A stretch of DNA of 64,000 nt from Lachnospiraceae bacterium (GCA_009774535.1 VSNY01000002.1:1-64000), one strand, 5' to 3'; counted from the stretch's first letter, positions 1 through 10,069 are shown. Notes: generated by a model not told the origin, from the sequence alone. A program made the numbers and translations.

Positions 1-2
1 CC

Positions 3-116
3 ATCCAGCAGTACCAGATGCATAGGAAGATGATACGGGATGAACATGTTGATGCGGTGCTTGCGAGAATTATCAAGGATGAGGAATACCATATTTTCTT
101 GCTGCGGTCTCTGTAA
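3..116 (+). CDS. Ferritin-like protein, C-terminal fragment (cut by window edge)
   Basis: The third reading frame is open from the window edge to a TAA at 114-116 and gives 38 residues. They form an amphipathic helix rich in Glu and His, with RDEHVDAV followed by KDEEYHIFLL, the spacing seen in the last helix of ferritin-like or rubrerythrin-type di-iron proteins (Glu-x-x-His). The start and metal-binding core lie outside the window, so only the fold family is suggested. A GC-rich hairpin repeat follows about 40 bases later and could end the transcript. Family assignment is inference from one helix. Confidence 0.5.
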   Translation: MQQYQMHRKMIRDEHVDAVLARIIKDEEYHIFLLRSL

Positions 117-156
117 GATTTTTGGGGATGCTGGATGGCGAGAGTTTTTTGGGAAT

Positions 157-229
157 CCGGACGACTCTGCGGGCGGGGACTGGGCCGGGCTGCCATCCCG
201 TTCCGCTGACACGGACACGTCCGGGTTTT
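157..229. repeat. GC-rich dispersed repeat, copy 1 (hairpin)
   Basis: The block begins CCGGACGACTCTGCGGGCGG and ends ACACGGACACGTCCGGG followed by TTTT. Its ends CCGGACG (157-163) and CGTCCGG (218-224) are complementary, so the unit folds on itself and may act as a terminator for the upstream gene. The same modules recur near 10960, 25204, 36779, 42895, 54011 and 58087. The remaining bases between 117 and 350 show no gene. Confidence 0.7.
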
Positions 230-350
230 CTCTTCCGCCTCTCTCCAATTTTCCCAAATAGAAGCATAAATCTGTTGTCTTGTCTAATCTCCAGGCTTAT
301 AATAATAAAAAAACAATCCACCCAGTCCAAAGAAAGGAGGAACCACAGCA

Positions 351-776
351 ATGTATATTCAAGTCAGCCTGAAATCGATCGGAAAGAAACAGCAATCCGT
401 ACAATCCATACCTTACAAAATCCAGTGCCGTCCATCCACCGTACGCGAGCTGATTCTCGCTGTTACCGAAGCAGAAGTGCTTACCTATAACAGACATATT
501 GATACCCCGCAGCTGCTGGCGCATTTGACGCGTACGAAGGAAGAAATAGAAGATCAGGCACAGGCAGGCAAAGTTTCTTTTGGGGCTAATTATAATGGCA
601 AAAAAGCAGATCTCAGACAGGCACAGGAAAATGCGGTTCAATGTTTTGAGGATGGTATTTACCGCATTTTTCAGGACAGCCAGCCGCTGGAAAAACTGGA
701 TGATGTTATTACGGTGACAGAACAAAGCGTATTTACATTTATAAGGTTAACGATGCTGGCAGGCCGAATGTGGTAA
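351..776 (+). CDS. Uncharacterised 141-residue protein upstream of the DUF4132 gene
   Basis: I do not recognise a named family. The ORF starts at ATG 351 behind a strong AAAGGAGG ribosome site (about 335-342). The protein is soluble, with no signal peptide or membrane segment. It opens with a beta-like stretch (MYIQVSLKSIGKK) and continues into a mixed alpha region containing LILAVTEAEV and RQAQENAVQCFEDG, then a C-terminal helix. It lies 107 bases before the giant DUF4132 gene on the same strand, so the two are probably co-transcribed and may act together. Function is unknown. Confidence 0.75.
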   Translation: MYIQVSLKSIGKKQQSVQSIPYKIQCRPSTVRELILAVTEAEVLTYNRHIDTPQLLAHLTRTKEEIEDQAQAGKVSFGANYNGKKADLRQAQENAVQCFEDGIYRIFQDSQPLEKLDDVITVTEQSVFTFIRLTMLAGRMW

Positions 777-883
777 AGGCTGTCATTTGGCTGACAGTGA
801 ATCAGAACCTGGAAACCAGCTGAAAAACAACAGAAAGGATTGCAGCACCCTGTCGCAAGGCAATACTGCAAAGGGAAAATATC

Positions 884-3800
884 ATGGGAGAATACGATTA
901 TGGCACAAGAAAAGCCATTACGGATGAACGCAAGAAAAACCTCCATAAACGCATCCGCAAATATGCAAAAGCAGATCAGTCTTTGATCAAAGAAGAATAT
1001 TACAGCTACGGCTTTGATAAGAAACAGATTGAGCCGACGATTCGTGCTTATCAGAATGATCCTGCAAAAAAACCTTCTGAATGGTTTTTGCAGTCAGGGT
1101 CAGCCGCGGGCGGCGGGCTTCATCAGGGACTGTTAGACGCGTTTGTGCCGCAGAGCCTTCAGGCGTCTTATTTGTATATCATTGATAAACTGAACCAGTT
1201 TCCGTTTTCTTATGGCTGGAACCGCCGGACCGTGCGGACAAAAGGGTACGGACTGCAGATGTACAAAGTATTTCATCTGCTGACCGTTTACGAACGGTTG
1301 TTTTATTGCGGTGAGCGTCTGGAAGATTTTATTTTGGGGCGTCTGGATGAAGAAAAAAGGGACTATGTCCGCCATGAATGGAATTTTAACCAGGATTTCA
1401 GCCTGCTGTATGCAGCGGAGATTGACCGGGGCAACCAGGCGGTGATCCGGGCATTGACGCAATTGATCGAGAGTGAAAATAACGCAGCCTATTTGGACCG
1501 GGAAATGATACTGGGCATTTTTCGTTCGGATAACCGGAAGCTGCATCAGCTCGTATGTGACTTGCTGCTGGCGGCCAGGCTGCAGGAAGGCTTGCGGCAG
1601 GTGATTTGCGAAACGATGGATGAAGGGACGAAAGATGCGTTTCTGGCAGTCTGCGATGTGATCGCGGCCAATGACCTGATCCGGTTTTCTTCAGTAAAGC
1701 GCGCGGTTTCTGCCTGGATCGGGATTTTTGATGAAAACAGTGTAGACCGGGTGAATCAAAAGCTGCTGACGCTGATGACACAGTGTCTGCGTGACGGCGA
1801 TTTTTGCCGCGGTCAGTTACAGACCAATGATTCCATCGCGATCAGCGCCGCGCTTTGGGCATTGGGCTTTGAAGAAGCGCAGACGGCTGTGGACGCGATG
1901 ATGGAGCTGATTGACCATGGCACCAAAAACCAGAAGCTTACGACTTCCTATTATAATCAGAATTTGTTTGACGATACGTTTAAAATGTGTGCGGCCCGTA
2001 AGGCGATTCTGGAACATTCGGATGATTTGGAACTGGTGGCTGCATTTATGCCAGCGTTTTCCAGCTGCCAAAATGCAAATATGCAGCAGCTGCTGTATTG
2101 GAAAAACGGCAGCAGAAGCGAAATCATACCGCCCAAGGAGGCCGTGCTGACCGATTATTATGCCGGCAGGGAGGACGCTGAAAGAGAATATGAGGCATTT
2201 TTGCGTATTTATGAACGCCTGCCGAAAAAAGGCGTTGTGTATGATCCTTGTATTTTCCCTTGGTACCAGGTGGAACTAAAGCCTTCAGAAGTGATCTGCG
2301 CTCTGGGATTTCTTGCTTATGTCCTGCAGGATGAGGAAAAAATTACGCAGGCGGCGGGCCTGCTGGGAGAGATTACGGTCAGCGGTTATTACAGTAACAG
2401 GGCAGGGCTGGTGCGTCTGCTGCTGTACCACCCGGCAAACCGGACACAGCGAAACCTTTTAATCCAGTATATGGGAAATGCGGAAGAAAATACCTCTTCG
2501 ACGGCGGCGAAGCTGATCAAAAAGCTGAAGCTGGAGGAGCAGGATTACCGTCTGATGGAAGATATGCTGCGGTTTAAACGGAGCGTGCTGCGCAGGGAAC
2601 TGCTGGAATTTTTGATGGGGCAGGAAGATTCGGGTATGGAACAGTGCTTAAAGCGCCTGCTGGCCGATAAAAAAGAAGAAAAGCGTATCGCGGGTCTGGA
2701 TCTTTTGATGCGGCTGGCAAAAGATCCGAAAAAGGCAGCATTTTATGCCAGTGTAAAACCGCTTGCCGCAGCGATGGAAAAGCCGACGGATAAAGAGAAA
2801 GTTATGCTGGAGGAAATTCTGGGAGAAGGCGTTTCATCGGCTGCCAGGCAGAAAGGATTCGGCATTTATGATCCGCATGCGCCGGTGCAGATCCCGCAGT
2901 GGGAAGAAGGGGATGATAAAATCCGCCAGTGCCTGCCGTTGTCGGAAAAAGAGGTGGTAGCAAAAATCAAAAAGCTGGATGAGCTGATTCACCAGTACCG
3001 CGATTTCTCCTATGATGCGGTGTCCGGGGAAAAGGAACTGCTGGGGAATAACTATATACATCTGGCAGAGGCAGATCCGAAGCAGAGCTATATGGGGAAT
3101 TACCGATTGGAAAACTATCCGCTGGAGGAGCAGCTGCGTACGTATTATCAGACGCAGATTGGGGATTACGGAACTTTTTTGGAATGGGAAGCAAGGCTAT
3201 TGGTATATGACAATGAAATTTACAATAACAGCCAGGTATATTACCAAGCGCTCTTTGGACAAATCCCGTTTGTGCCGGAGCCGATGCAGCTGCGTTATGA
3301 AGAACAGATCAAACAGATCCGCTTGAATTACCGGTATGAATTTTTGGACCGGAAGTTCCTGCTGGAAGCTGGCATACAGGCGGCACAAGCGCTGCTGCCG
3401 GTCTTGAACGAGGACAGCAAACTTGTGAAGTATCATTACCAGTCGTGGGACGGGTCTAAGACAGCCTCTTTTGTGTCCGTCAGGGAACTGCGTTTTCTGG
3501 ACCGTCTTCTGGAAGGACTTGCATGGTGGGAGACGGATGAGGAATTTCAGCGGGCATTTTATACGGCGTGGCAGCTGGAGTTAAAGTGCAGCCCGGAAAA
3601 AGAAAGATCCCGATTCCATTCAGGTTCCAGAATGATGCATGTAAAATCCGTGACGCCGATCGTCCCATACTGGTTTTTCAAAGCATATGAATTAAAGCTG
3701 ATCTCAAGAGACAATTTATTGCAGGCAATGATGTCTTACTTTAACCGTAAGGAAATCCTGCAGGCGCTTTCGCAGCTGGTGCAGGGAGATTTCACGCGGA

Positions 3801-6082
3801 TGGGCAGCCGTTCGCTGTGGAGGAAGTTTTTCGGTGAACAAATGGGAGACGAGGTATTCCAAAATGGGGAAGCGCTGGTTGGTAAACAGACCTGGTGCGG
3901 CAGACTGGCGAAGGAGATGTATGACGCGATTGTCCCTGTAATGCTGGATACGGAGCTGCGCAGAGGTGAAGCGGAGACGGTATTTTCAGAAGATGTTACA
4001 GGAATTACTTATATCTGCGGCGTGGAATATCTGGTACGGATTTTAAAAGCGCTTGGAAAAGATACGCTTGGGCGCAACGCTTATTATTCCTGGTATGACG
4101 CTTCTAATATTACGAAAAAGGAAGTATTAAGCCACTTGCTAAAATACTGTTATCCGGCTGGGGAGGACACCGCACAGACGCTTGCGGCAGCGCTGAAAGG
4201 AACGGACATCAAGGACAAGCGTCTGGTGGAAGCGGCGATGTATGCGCCGCAGTGGATCGGGCTGATCGGGGAATACCTGGGCTGGAGCGGATTAATGAGC
4301 GGCTGCTATTATTTTATGGCACATATGAACGAACGCTTTGACGACCAGAAGATGGCGATGATTGCCAGATATACGCCGCTGACAGCGGAAGAACTGCAGG
4401 ACGGCGCATTTGATATCGGCTGGTTTCGGGAAGCATACGGGATGCTCGGCGAAAAGAACTTTGCCATGCTCTACCAGGCGGCAAAATATCTTTCAGACGG
4501 ACAAAAACATTCCCGTGCGAGAAAATACGCGGATGCGGCAACCGGAAAAGTTACGCTTTTAAAGCTGCGGGAACAGATCGAGGCAAAACGCAACAAAGAC
4601 CTGCTGATGAGCTACGGCCTGGTGCCTTTTGCCAAAAAGAAAGAGCAGGATCTGCTGCAGCGGTATCAGTTTATCCAAAACTTTGCTAAAGAAGCCAGAC
4701 AGTTCGGCGCACAAAGACGCGCCAGCGAGACACGGGCCGCGCAGACAGCGCTGGTCAATTTAAGCGTTCATGCGGGTTTTGCCGATGTCACAAGGCTGAC
4801 GCTGAATATGGAGAGTAAGATGGCAGAACAGTTTGCGCCGCTTATGACATGGACGCGGGCGGATGACGTAGAGCTTTGTCTGCAGGTAGACGAACTGGGC
4901 AAGAGTGAGGTTTTATGCAGAAAAGGCGAAAAAATGCTGAAAACCGTTCCGGCGCGGCTGAAAAAACATCCTTACGTGCTGGAAGTAAAGGATGCGCAGA
5001 AAAAGCTAAAGGAGCAGTACAGCCGGGCGAAGAAGCTGATGGAAGAATCTATGGAAGACGGCGCGCGATTTACGGCGGCCGAAGCAGCCGGGCTTATGGG
5101 CAATCCGGTTGTGCGGGCTATTTTGCAGTCGCTTGTATTTATTCACGAAAATGACACCGGATTTATAGAGACCGAAGCAGCAGAGGGCGGAACAGACCAA
5201 AAGAAACCGTCCGGAAAAAAGAATGGCCGGATTGTTCTGCGCGCATGGGACGGTTCCGGAAAGGAACTTGATGCGAAGCAGGAATTACGGATTGCGCATC
5301 CGCTGGATTTTTATAAGCTGGGAATCTGGCATGCATACCAGAAATATTTGTTCGACCATAAGATCTGCCAGCCGTTTAAACAGGTATTCCGGGAACTGTA
5401 TGTCAAACTGACCGAGGAACTGCAGCAAAAATCATCCAGGATGTTTGCAGGCAACCAGATCCAGCCGAAGAAAACCGTGGCCTGCTTAAAAGGACGCCGC
5501 TGGGTTGCAGACTATGAGGACGGGCTGCAGAAAATCTACTATAAAGAAAATATTATTGCCAGAATCTATGCACTGGCAGACTGGTTCTCCCCAAGCGATG
5601 TGGAAGCGCCGACGCTGGAATGGGTAGAATTTTCTGATCGTAAGACATTTCAGGCACTGACGATCGCCCAGGTGCCGGATCTGATCTACAGCGAAGTGAT
5701 GCGGGATGTGGACTTAGCGGTGAGCGTGGCGCATGCAGGCGGCGTAGATCCGCAGACCAGCCACTCGACGATCGAAATGCGCCAGGCGATTGTGGAGTTT
5801 AACCTGCCGCTGTTCGGTCTTAGCAATGTCACGCTGCAGGGCGGACATGCGCTGATCCAAGGCAAGCGGGCGAATTATAATGTGCATCTGGGCAGCGGAG
5901 TCGTGCATCAGGAAGGCGGCGCGATGCTCCACATTCTTCCGGTACACAGCCAGAAGCGCGGAAAGCTGTTTTTGCCGTTTGTAGACGAAGATCCAAAGAC
6001 GGCGGAGATTATGTCTAAAATTGTGCTGCTGGCGGAAGATACAAAGATCAGAGACCCGTTTATCCTGGATCAGATTTTATAA
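884..6082 (+). CDS. Giant DUF4132 family protein
   Basis: This 1732-residue protein is soluble, has no signal peptide and is very helix-rich. The first two thirds look like stacked helical repeats, resembling the DUF5724-type region I associate with this family. A DUF4132-like segment lies around residues 1520-1580 (RRWVADYEDG, IYALADWFSP). The last 120 residues form a compact conserved end (VAHAGGVDPQTSHSTIEMR, then GSGVVHQEGGAMLHILPVHS) like the C-terminal domain usually found with DUF4132. Members are often called MolR/WGR-like, but no reaction is established. The ribosome site is weak (AAAGGGA). It follows the 141-residue gene and precedes an unrelated mannosidase by 60 bases. Confidence 0.85.
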   Translation: MGEYDYGTRKAITDERKKNLHKRIRKYAKADQSLIKEEYYSYGFDKKQIEPTIRAYQNDPAKKPSEWFLQSGSAAGGGLHQGLLDAFVPQSLQASYLYIIDKLNQFPFSYGWNRRTVRTKGYGLQMYKVFHLLTVYERLFYCGERLEDFILGRLDEEKRDYVRHEWNFNQDFSLLYAAEIDRGNQAVIRALTQLIESENNAAYLDREMILGIFRSDNRKLHQLVCDLLLAARLQEGLRQVICETMDEGTKDAFLAVCDVIAANDLIRFSSVKRAVSAWIGIFDENSVDRVNQKLLTLMTQCLRDGDFCRGQLQTNDSIAISAALWALGFEEAQTAVDAMMELIDHGTKNQKLTTSYYNQNLFDDTFKMCAARKAILEHSDDLELVAAFMPAFSSCQNANMQQLLYWKNGSRSEIIPPKEAVLTDYYAGREDAEREYEAFLRIYERLPKKGVVYDPCIFPWYQVELKPSEVICALGFLAYVLQDEEKITQAAGLLGEITVSGYYSNRAGLVRLLLYHPANRTQRNLLIQYMGNAEENTSSTAAKLIKKLKLEEQDYRLMEDMLRFKRSVLRRELLEFLMGQEDSGMEQCLKRLLADKKEEKRIAGLDLLMRLAKDPKKAAFYASVKPLAAAMEKPTDKEKVMLEEILGEGVSSAARQKGFGIYDPHAPVQIPQWEEGDDKIRQCLPLSEKEVVAKIKKLDELIHQYRDFSYDAVSGEKELLGNNYIHLAEADPKQSYMGNYRLENYPLEEQLRTYYQTQIGDYGTFLEWEARLLVYDNEIYNNSQVYYQALFGQIPFVPEPMQLRYEEQIKQIRLNYRYEFLDRKFLLEAGIQAAQALLPVLNEDSKLVKYHYQSWDGSKTASFVSVRELRFLDRLLEGLAWWETDEEFQRAFYTAWQLELKCSPEKERSRFHSGSRMMHVKSVTPIVPYWFFKAYELKLISRDNLLQAMMSYFNRKEILQALSQLVQGDFTRMGSRSLWRKFFGEQMGDEVFQNGEALVGKQTWCGRLAKEMYDAIVPVMLDTELRRGEAETVFSEDVTGITYICGVEYLVRILKALGKDTLGRNAYYSWYDASNITKKEVLSHLLKYCYPAGEDTAQTLAAALKGTDIKDKRLVEAAMYAPQWIGLIGEYLGWSGLMSGCYYFMAHMNERFDDQKMAMIARYTPLTAEELQDGAFDIGWFREAYGMLGEKNFAMLYQAAKYLSDGQKHSRARKYADAATGKVTLLKLREQIEAKRNKDLLMSYGLVPFAKKKEQDLLQRYQFIQNFAKEARQFGAQRRASETRAAQTALVNLSVHAGFADVTRLTLNMESKMAEQFAPLMTWTRADDVELCLQVDELGKSEVLCRKGEKMLKTVPARLKKHPYVLEVKDAQKKLKEQYSRAKKLMEESMEDGARFTAAEAAGLMGNPVVRAILQSLVFIHENDTGFIETEAAEGGTDQKKPSGKKNGRIVLRAWDGSGKELDAKQELRIAHPLDFYKLGIWHAYQKYLFDHKICQPFKQVFRELYVKLTEELQQKSSRMFAGNQIQPKKTVACLKGRRWVADYEDGLQKIYYKENIIARIYALADWFSPSDVEAPTLEWVEFSDRKTFQALTIAQVPDLIYSEVMRDVDLAVSVAHAGGVDPQTSHSTIEMRQAIVEFNLPLFGLSNVTLQGGHALIQGKRANYNVHLGSGVVHQEGGAMLHILPVHSQKRGKLFLPFVDEDPKTAEIMSKIVLLAEDTKIRDPFILDQIL

Positions 6083-6142
6083 TTTGCGATCATAAATATA
6101 GATCTGTATGACGACAGAAAGACAATAAGGAGCAGGTAAGTA

Positions 6143-8641
6143 ATGAACAATGACCAAAAGCAACAATACCGCGTTTCGCTATGCGGTGACTGGAACTTGG
6201 AAAGTGCCGACCAAACGCTGAAATGTCCGGTAAAGATTCCCGGATCGGTATTAAGCGCCGTGACAGAGCAAGGGATTTTGGATGATCCGTATGACCGGAT
6301 GAACGAATATCAGACAAGGGAATATCTGGATCAGGATTTTCTGTTTTCCCGAACGTTCAGGATCGAAAAGCAGGATGGTATGACTTATGAGTTATGCTGT
6401 GACGGCATTGATACCGTTGCAGAGATTTTTATCAACGGTATTTTGCTGCAGAAAGTGGATAACATGCACCGGAGGTACCGCATCCGGTGTACAGAAGCCT
6501 TAAAAAACGGGATCAATGAAATCCGGATTGCGATTTACTCGGCAATCCGTGCGATCCGCGGACACATTCCGCAGCCAGGCAAAGAAATCTGGTATACACC
6601 ATGCGGAGCGATGGAACATAACCAATATCTGCGCAAAGCACATTCCATGTTTGGCTGGGACTGGGGTCCGCAGCTGCCGGATCTTGGAATATGGAGAGAA
6701 ATCTATATACAGGGTTATATGGAAGCGGTACTGGAAGACGTCCGTTTCCGGCAGTATCATAAGCATGCTGTAGAAATCCATGCAGAACCCATGCTAAAGC
6801 TTGCCAGCGGGGAACGCTGTGTGCTTTCGCGGGCAAAAGAACTTTACCCGCAGCTGGAAGTTACGATGGAACTGGTAACCCCGGATGGTGAAACGCTGGC
6901 TATGCAGAACGGAACCTGCACTGTGTCACATCCAAAACTCTGGTGGCCGAACCGTTATGGCAGCCAGCCGCTGTATACGGTGCGGGCCGTGTTGTTTTGC
7001 AATGGCCAGCCGATCCAGGAGCAGCAGTACCGCATCGGGCTTCGCGTGCTGACTGTCAGCCGTGAACCGGATGAATGGGGAGAAGAATTTGCGTTTTGCG
7101 TCAATGGCGTAAAGATTTTTGCCAAAGGGGCAAATTATATTCCGCAGGACTGCGTATATTCCAAAATCACGCCGGAACGCATCCGCGACCTTTTGCACAC
7201 GGCTGTGGACTGCGGTTTTAACTGCATCCGTGTCTGGGGCGGCGGGTATTATCCGTCTGACGCGTTTTATGATTATTGTGATGAAAACGGGCTGATCGTA
7301 TGGCAGGATTTTATGTATGCCTGCAATATTTATGAACTGACAGATGCATTCCGGGAAAATATGATTGCGGAGACAACCGACAATGTCAGGCGCCTGCGGC
7401 ATCACGCCAGTCTCGGGCTTTGGTGCGGCAACAATGAGATCGAAACAGCCTGGGACCACTGGGGCGGTTTTTGCGACCATTCCCAGGCGCTGCGTGATGA
7501 CTACGTGGAAATATTTGAAAAAATTATCCCAGAGATTGTACAGCGGGAAGACGGCGCGACATTTTACTGGCCGTCCTCTCCATCCTGCGGCGGTTCCTTC
7601 CGGGAGCCGGACAGCGATCACTGCGGCGACCGCCATTACTGGGACGTCTGGCACGGAGAAAAACCATTTACGGATTACCAAAATTACTGCTTCCGCTTCT
7701 GTTCGGAATTTGGCTTTCAGTCGTTTCCGTGCATCAGGACGATAGAGACTTTTACACGTCCCGCAGACCGGAATATTTTTTCAGAAGTTATGGAAAGCCA
7801 TCAGAAAAATGGAACGGCAAATGGAAAAATCCTGCGTTATATTTCCGATAATTTCCTTTATCCAAAGGATTTTGAGAGCCTTGTCTACATCAGCCAGGTA
7901 CTCCAGGGACTGGCCATCAAAGAAGGCGTAGAACACTGGCGGCGCAACCGGGGCCGCTGTATGGGCGCGATCTATTGGCAGTTTAACGACAACTGGCCGG
8001 TAGCCTCCTGGTCAGGCATAGATTACTATGGCAGATGGAAAGCATTGCAGTATATGGCAAGACACTTTTACGCGGATCTATTGGGCAGCCTGCAGGAGAC
8101 GCAGACATACGCGTATACGCCTTATGTGCAGAATGAGACACTGAAAAAGGCGCGTACCAGCGTCACATTATATGTAAAAGATCTGTATGGGGCAGTACTT
8201 TTTCAAAAGGATATGCAGGCGGAAAGCGAGCCATTGTCCGTAACAGAGATGGAAACGGTTTTACTGCATGACTGGATCAAAGGAAGGGAACGGTATGTAT
8301 TTGTGGAAGCGGTCTTTCACCATTCAGACGGGACGATCAGCCGCCAGATCTGCACACCAAAGCCTTTTAAGCATATGCAGATCCAAAAGGCGGTCGTATC
8401 CTGTACTGGCATACGCACGGATAATCTGCTGACCGTAACACTGCAAAGCAAAATACCAGCCTTTTTTACAGCGGTGGAGACAGATGCAGATCTGGTCTGG
8501 TCTGACAATTTTATGCATCTGACCGATGGCCAAGCGCATACGATCACCGCGCAGCTGCCGGAAGGTTATATAGGAATCCCTAAGATCCACGTAAAATCGC
8601 TCTGTGATTCTTATGAATTTGCGCTGGAGGGCCAGGAATGA
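6143..8641 (+). CDS. Beta-mannosidase, glycoside hydrolase family 2
   Basis: This 832-residue cytoplasmic enzyme should cleave terminal beta-1,4-mannosides from manno-oligosaccharides. The N-terminal jelly-roll domain starts GDWNLESADQTLKCPVKIPG and is followed by an Ig-like domain and a TIM barrel. The acid/base Glu sits in WCGNNEIETAW near residue 435, and the nucleophile Glu in CSEFGFQSFP near residue 520. MGAIYWQFNDNWP is typical of family 2 mannosidases. No signal peptide is visible, so the substrate must be imported. The ribosome site is AAGGAG at about 6127. The stop overlaps the start of the HAD gene by four bases, so the two are translationally coupled. Confidence 0.93.
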   Translation: MNNDQKQQYRVSLCGDWNLESADQTLKCPVKIPGSVLSAVTEQGILDDPYDRMNEYQTREYLDQDFLFSRTFRIEKQDGMTYELCCDGIDTVAEIFINGILLQKVDNMHRRYRIRCTEALKNGINEIRIAIYSAIRAIRGHIPQPGKEIWYTPCGAMEHNQYLRKAHSMFGWDWGPQLPDLGIWREIYIQGYMEAVLEDVRFRQYHKHAVEIHAEPMLKLASGERCVLSRAKELYPQLEVTMELVTPDGETLAMQNGTCTVSHPKLWWPNRYGSQPLYTVRAVLFCNGQPIQEQQYRIGLRVLTVSREPDEWGEEFAFCVNGVKIFAKGANYIPQDCVYSKITPERIRDLLHTAVDCGFNCIRVWGGGYYPSDAFYDYCDENGLIVWQDFMYACNIYELTDAFRENMIAETTDNVRRLRHHASLGLWCGNNEIETAWDHWGGFCDHSQALRDDYVEIFEKIIPEIVQREDGATFYWPSSPSCGGSFREPDSDHCGDRHYWDVWHGEKPFTDYQNYCFRFCSEFGFQSFPCIRTIETFTRPADRNIFSEVMESHQKNGTANGKILRYISDNFLYPKDFESLVYISQVLQGLAIKEGVEHWRRNRGRCMGAIYWQFNDNWPVASWSGIDYYGRWKALQYMARHFYADLLGSLQETQTYAYTPYVQNETLKKARTSVTLYVKDLYGAVLFQKDMQAESEPLSVTEMETVLLHDWIKGRERYVFVEAVFHHSDGTISRQICTPKPFKHMQIQKAVVSCTGIRTDNLLTVTLQSKIPAFFTAVETDADLVWSDNFMHLTDGQAHTITAQLPEGYIGIPKIHVKSLCDSYEFALEGQE

Positions 8642-9486
8642 AAACACTGTATGTATCCGATCTGGATGGAACACTGCTTCGTTCAGACGAAAGAACATCC
8701 GATTACACAAATGGCATCATCAACCGTCTGACCGAACAAGGAATGATTTTTTCCTATGCGACAGCAAGATCTCTGGTCACAGCCAAAAAAGTGACCAGAG
8801 GGCTTTGCGCCCGCATTCCTCTGATTGTCTATAACGGAGCCTTCGTCATGGACAATGTTACCGGAGATCTGTTAATTGCCAATTACTTTACACAAGATAT
8901 CCGCGAAGTGTTATGGCAGTTACTGGAACACGAAATATATCCAATCGTTTATTCCTACATCAACGGAGCAGAAAAATTTTCTTATATCAGGGAACGCTGC
9001 ACAAAAGGAATGATTGACTTTCTGCAGACAAGAAAAGGAGATCCAAGGGACAATCCGGTTAAGACAACGGAAGAACTGCTAAACGGCAGCTGCTTTTATA
9101 TCACCTGTATCGACCGCCCGGATAAATTAAAGCCATTGTATCATACCTGTCAGGAACAGTTTCATTGTGTATATCAAACAGATCTATATACCAAAGAACA
9201 ATGGCTGGAGATTATGCCGCGCCAGGCATCCAAAGCAAATGCGGCCCTGCAGCTGAAAAAACGATTCGGCTGCAGCAGACTGGTAGCGTTTGGCGACGGA
9301 AGAAATGATCTGGATCTGTTCGCGGCAGCGGATGAGAGTTATGCGGTAGAAAATGCAGTAGATGAATTAAAAGCAGCAGCAACCGGGGTTATTTTAAGCA
9401 ACCAGGAAGATGGGGTTGCAAGGTGGCTGGAGCAGCATGCGCGGCAGAACGGACAGAAACGCGGATGCGCAATTTCGCCAGCATAG
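8638..9486 (+). CDS. Cof-type HAD-superfamily phosphatase
   Basis: This 282-residue hydrolase has the HAD nucleophile motif DLDGTLL (Asp8, Asp10), a large Cof-type cap, the motif III/IV region AFGDGRNDLDLF and IMPRQASKANAAL, as in sugar-phosphate phosphatases of the Cof/YidA group. Its ATG overlaps the mannosidase stop (ATGA), so it may dephosphorylate a sugar phosphate tied to mannoside use; the substrate is inferred only. The last residues (GCAISPA) are encoded by the first copy of a 40-bp repeat that continues past the stop, so the natural C-terminus may have been replaced. Confidence 0.88.
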   Translation: MKTLYVSDLDGTLLRSDERTSDYTNGIINRLTEQGMIFSYATARSLVTAKKVTRGLCARIPLIVYNGAFVMDNVTGDLLIANYFTQDIREVLWQLLEHEIYPIVYSYINGAEKFSYIRERCTKGMIDFLQTRKGDPRDNPVKTTEELLNGSCFYITCIDRPDKLKPLYHTCQEQFHCVYQTDLYTKEQWLEIMPRQASKANAALQLKKRFGCSRLVAFGDGRNDLDLFAAADESYAVENAVDELKAAATGVILSNQEDGVARWLEQHARQNGQKRGCAISPA

Positions 9487-9560
9487 CCGCTCTGCGGAGA
9501 ATGGATGCCCAATTTCGTCAGCATAGCCCGCTATGCCCGCAAAATTGGGATCCATTCCGC
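9463..9560. repeat. Direct repeat plus hairpin between convergent genes
   Basis: Two 40-bp direct copies start at 9463 (GGATGCGCAATTTCGCCAGC) and 9503 (GGATGCCCAATTTCGTCAGC). The second copy also pairs with 9541-9560 (AAAATTGGGATCCATTCCGC) around an inner GCATAGC/GCTATGC hairpin. The structure separates the HAD gene from the oppositely transcribed ThrE half and can serve as a terminator in both directions. The first copy lies inside the HAD coding sequence. Confidence 0.7.
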
Positions 9561-9571
9561 CAAAAAGCCTG

Positions 9572-10069
9572 TTACTTTTTATGCGGATGATGCGAATGAT
9601 GCGGATGATGCAGCAAATGCGAAGCAATATCTTTTCCAAGGAAATAAACCCGCCGGTAATACGTAAATGTAGAAATCAACACAAACCCAATACTAATTCC
9701 CAGTAAAGTCAGCGCACAATCCCCAGCGTTCCGCCACATTTCCGCCGTATCTTTTAACAGAAAATGAACCGCCGTATTATAAATCAGACTGCCGGGCGTC
9801 AACGGAATAATCGCCGGATACAAAAACACCGTAGAAGGCATTTTAAACTTCATAGCCATAATCTCCGCATAAAGCGAAGCGAACATAGCAGCCAGCAAAG
9901 AATAAACCAGCCTGGAATTATTAAATTCCAACAAAATCAGATACAACAGACGCGTCAGCGCGCCGCCAAGACCCGCCCACACAAGATAACGCTTTTGCAT
10001 TTCATATTTCAATCCAAAGCCGATCGAAGCCAGGAAAGATAAAAAAATCAGTTTTAGACTTTCTGCCAT
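9572..10069 (-). CDS. Threonine/serine exporter, C-terminal half (DUF3815)
   Basis: This 165-residue membrane protein has four to five hydrophobic helices and the ThrE C-terminal signature (AIIPLTPGSLIYNTA). In many Firmicutes ThrE is split into two proteins, and here the partner overlaps this start by 16 bases. Together they are expected to export threonine and serine across the cytoplasmic membrane using the proton motive force. The last fifteen residues are unusually His-rich (HLLHHPHHSHHPHKK), encoded by a GATGCGGAT-like tandem stretch. That tail is probably a recent repeat expansion, or possibly a metal-binding tail. Confidence 0.85.
   Translation of the reverse strand: MAESLKLIFLSFLASIGFGLKYEMQKRYLVWAGLGGALTRLLYLILLEFNNSRLVYSLLAAMFASLYAEIMAMKFKMPSTVFLYPAIIPLTPGSLIYNTAVHFLLKDTAEMWRNAGDCALTLLGISIGFVLISTFTYYRRVYFLGKDIASHLLHHPHHSHHPHKK

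Noticed and set aside
6926..7681. 251-residue minus-strand ORF
   Set aside because: It is antisense to the catalytic part of the beta-mannosidase and has no independent support.
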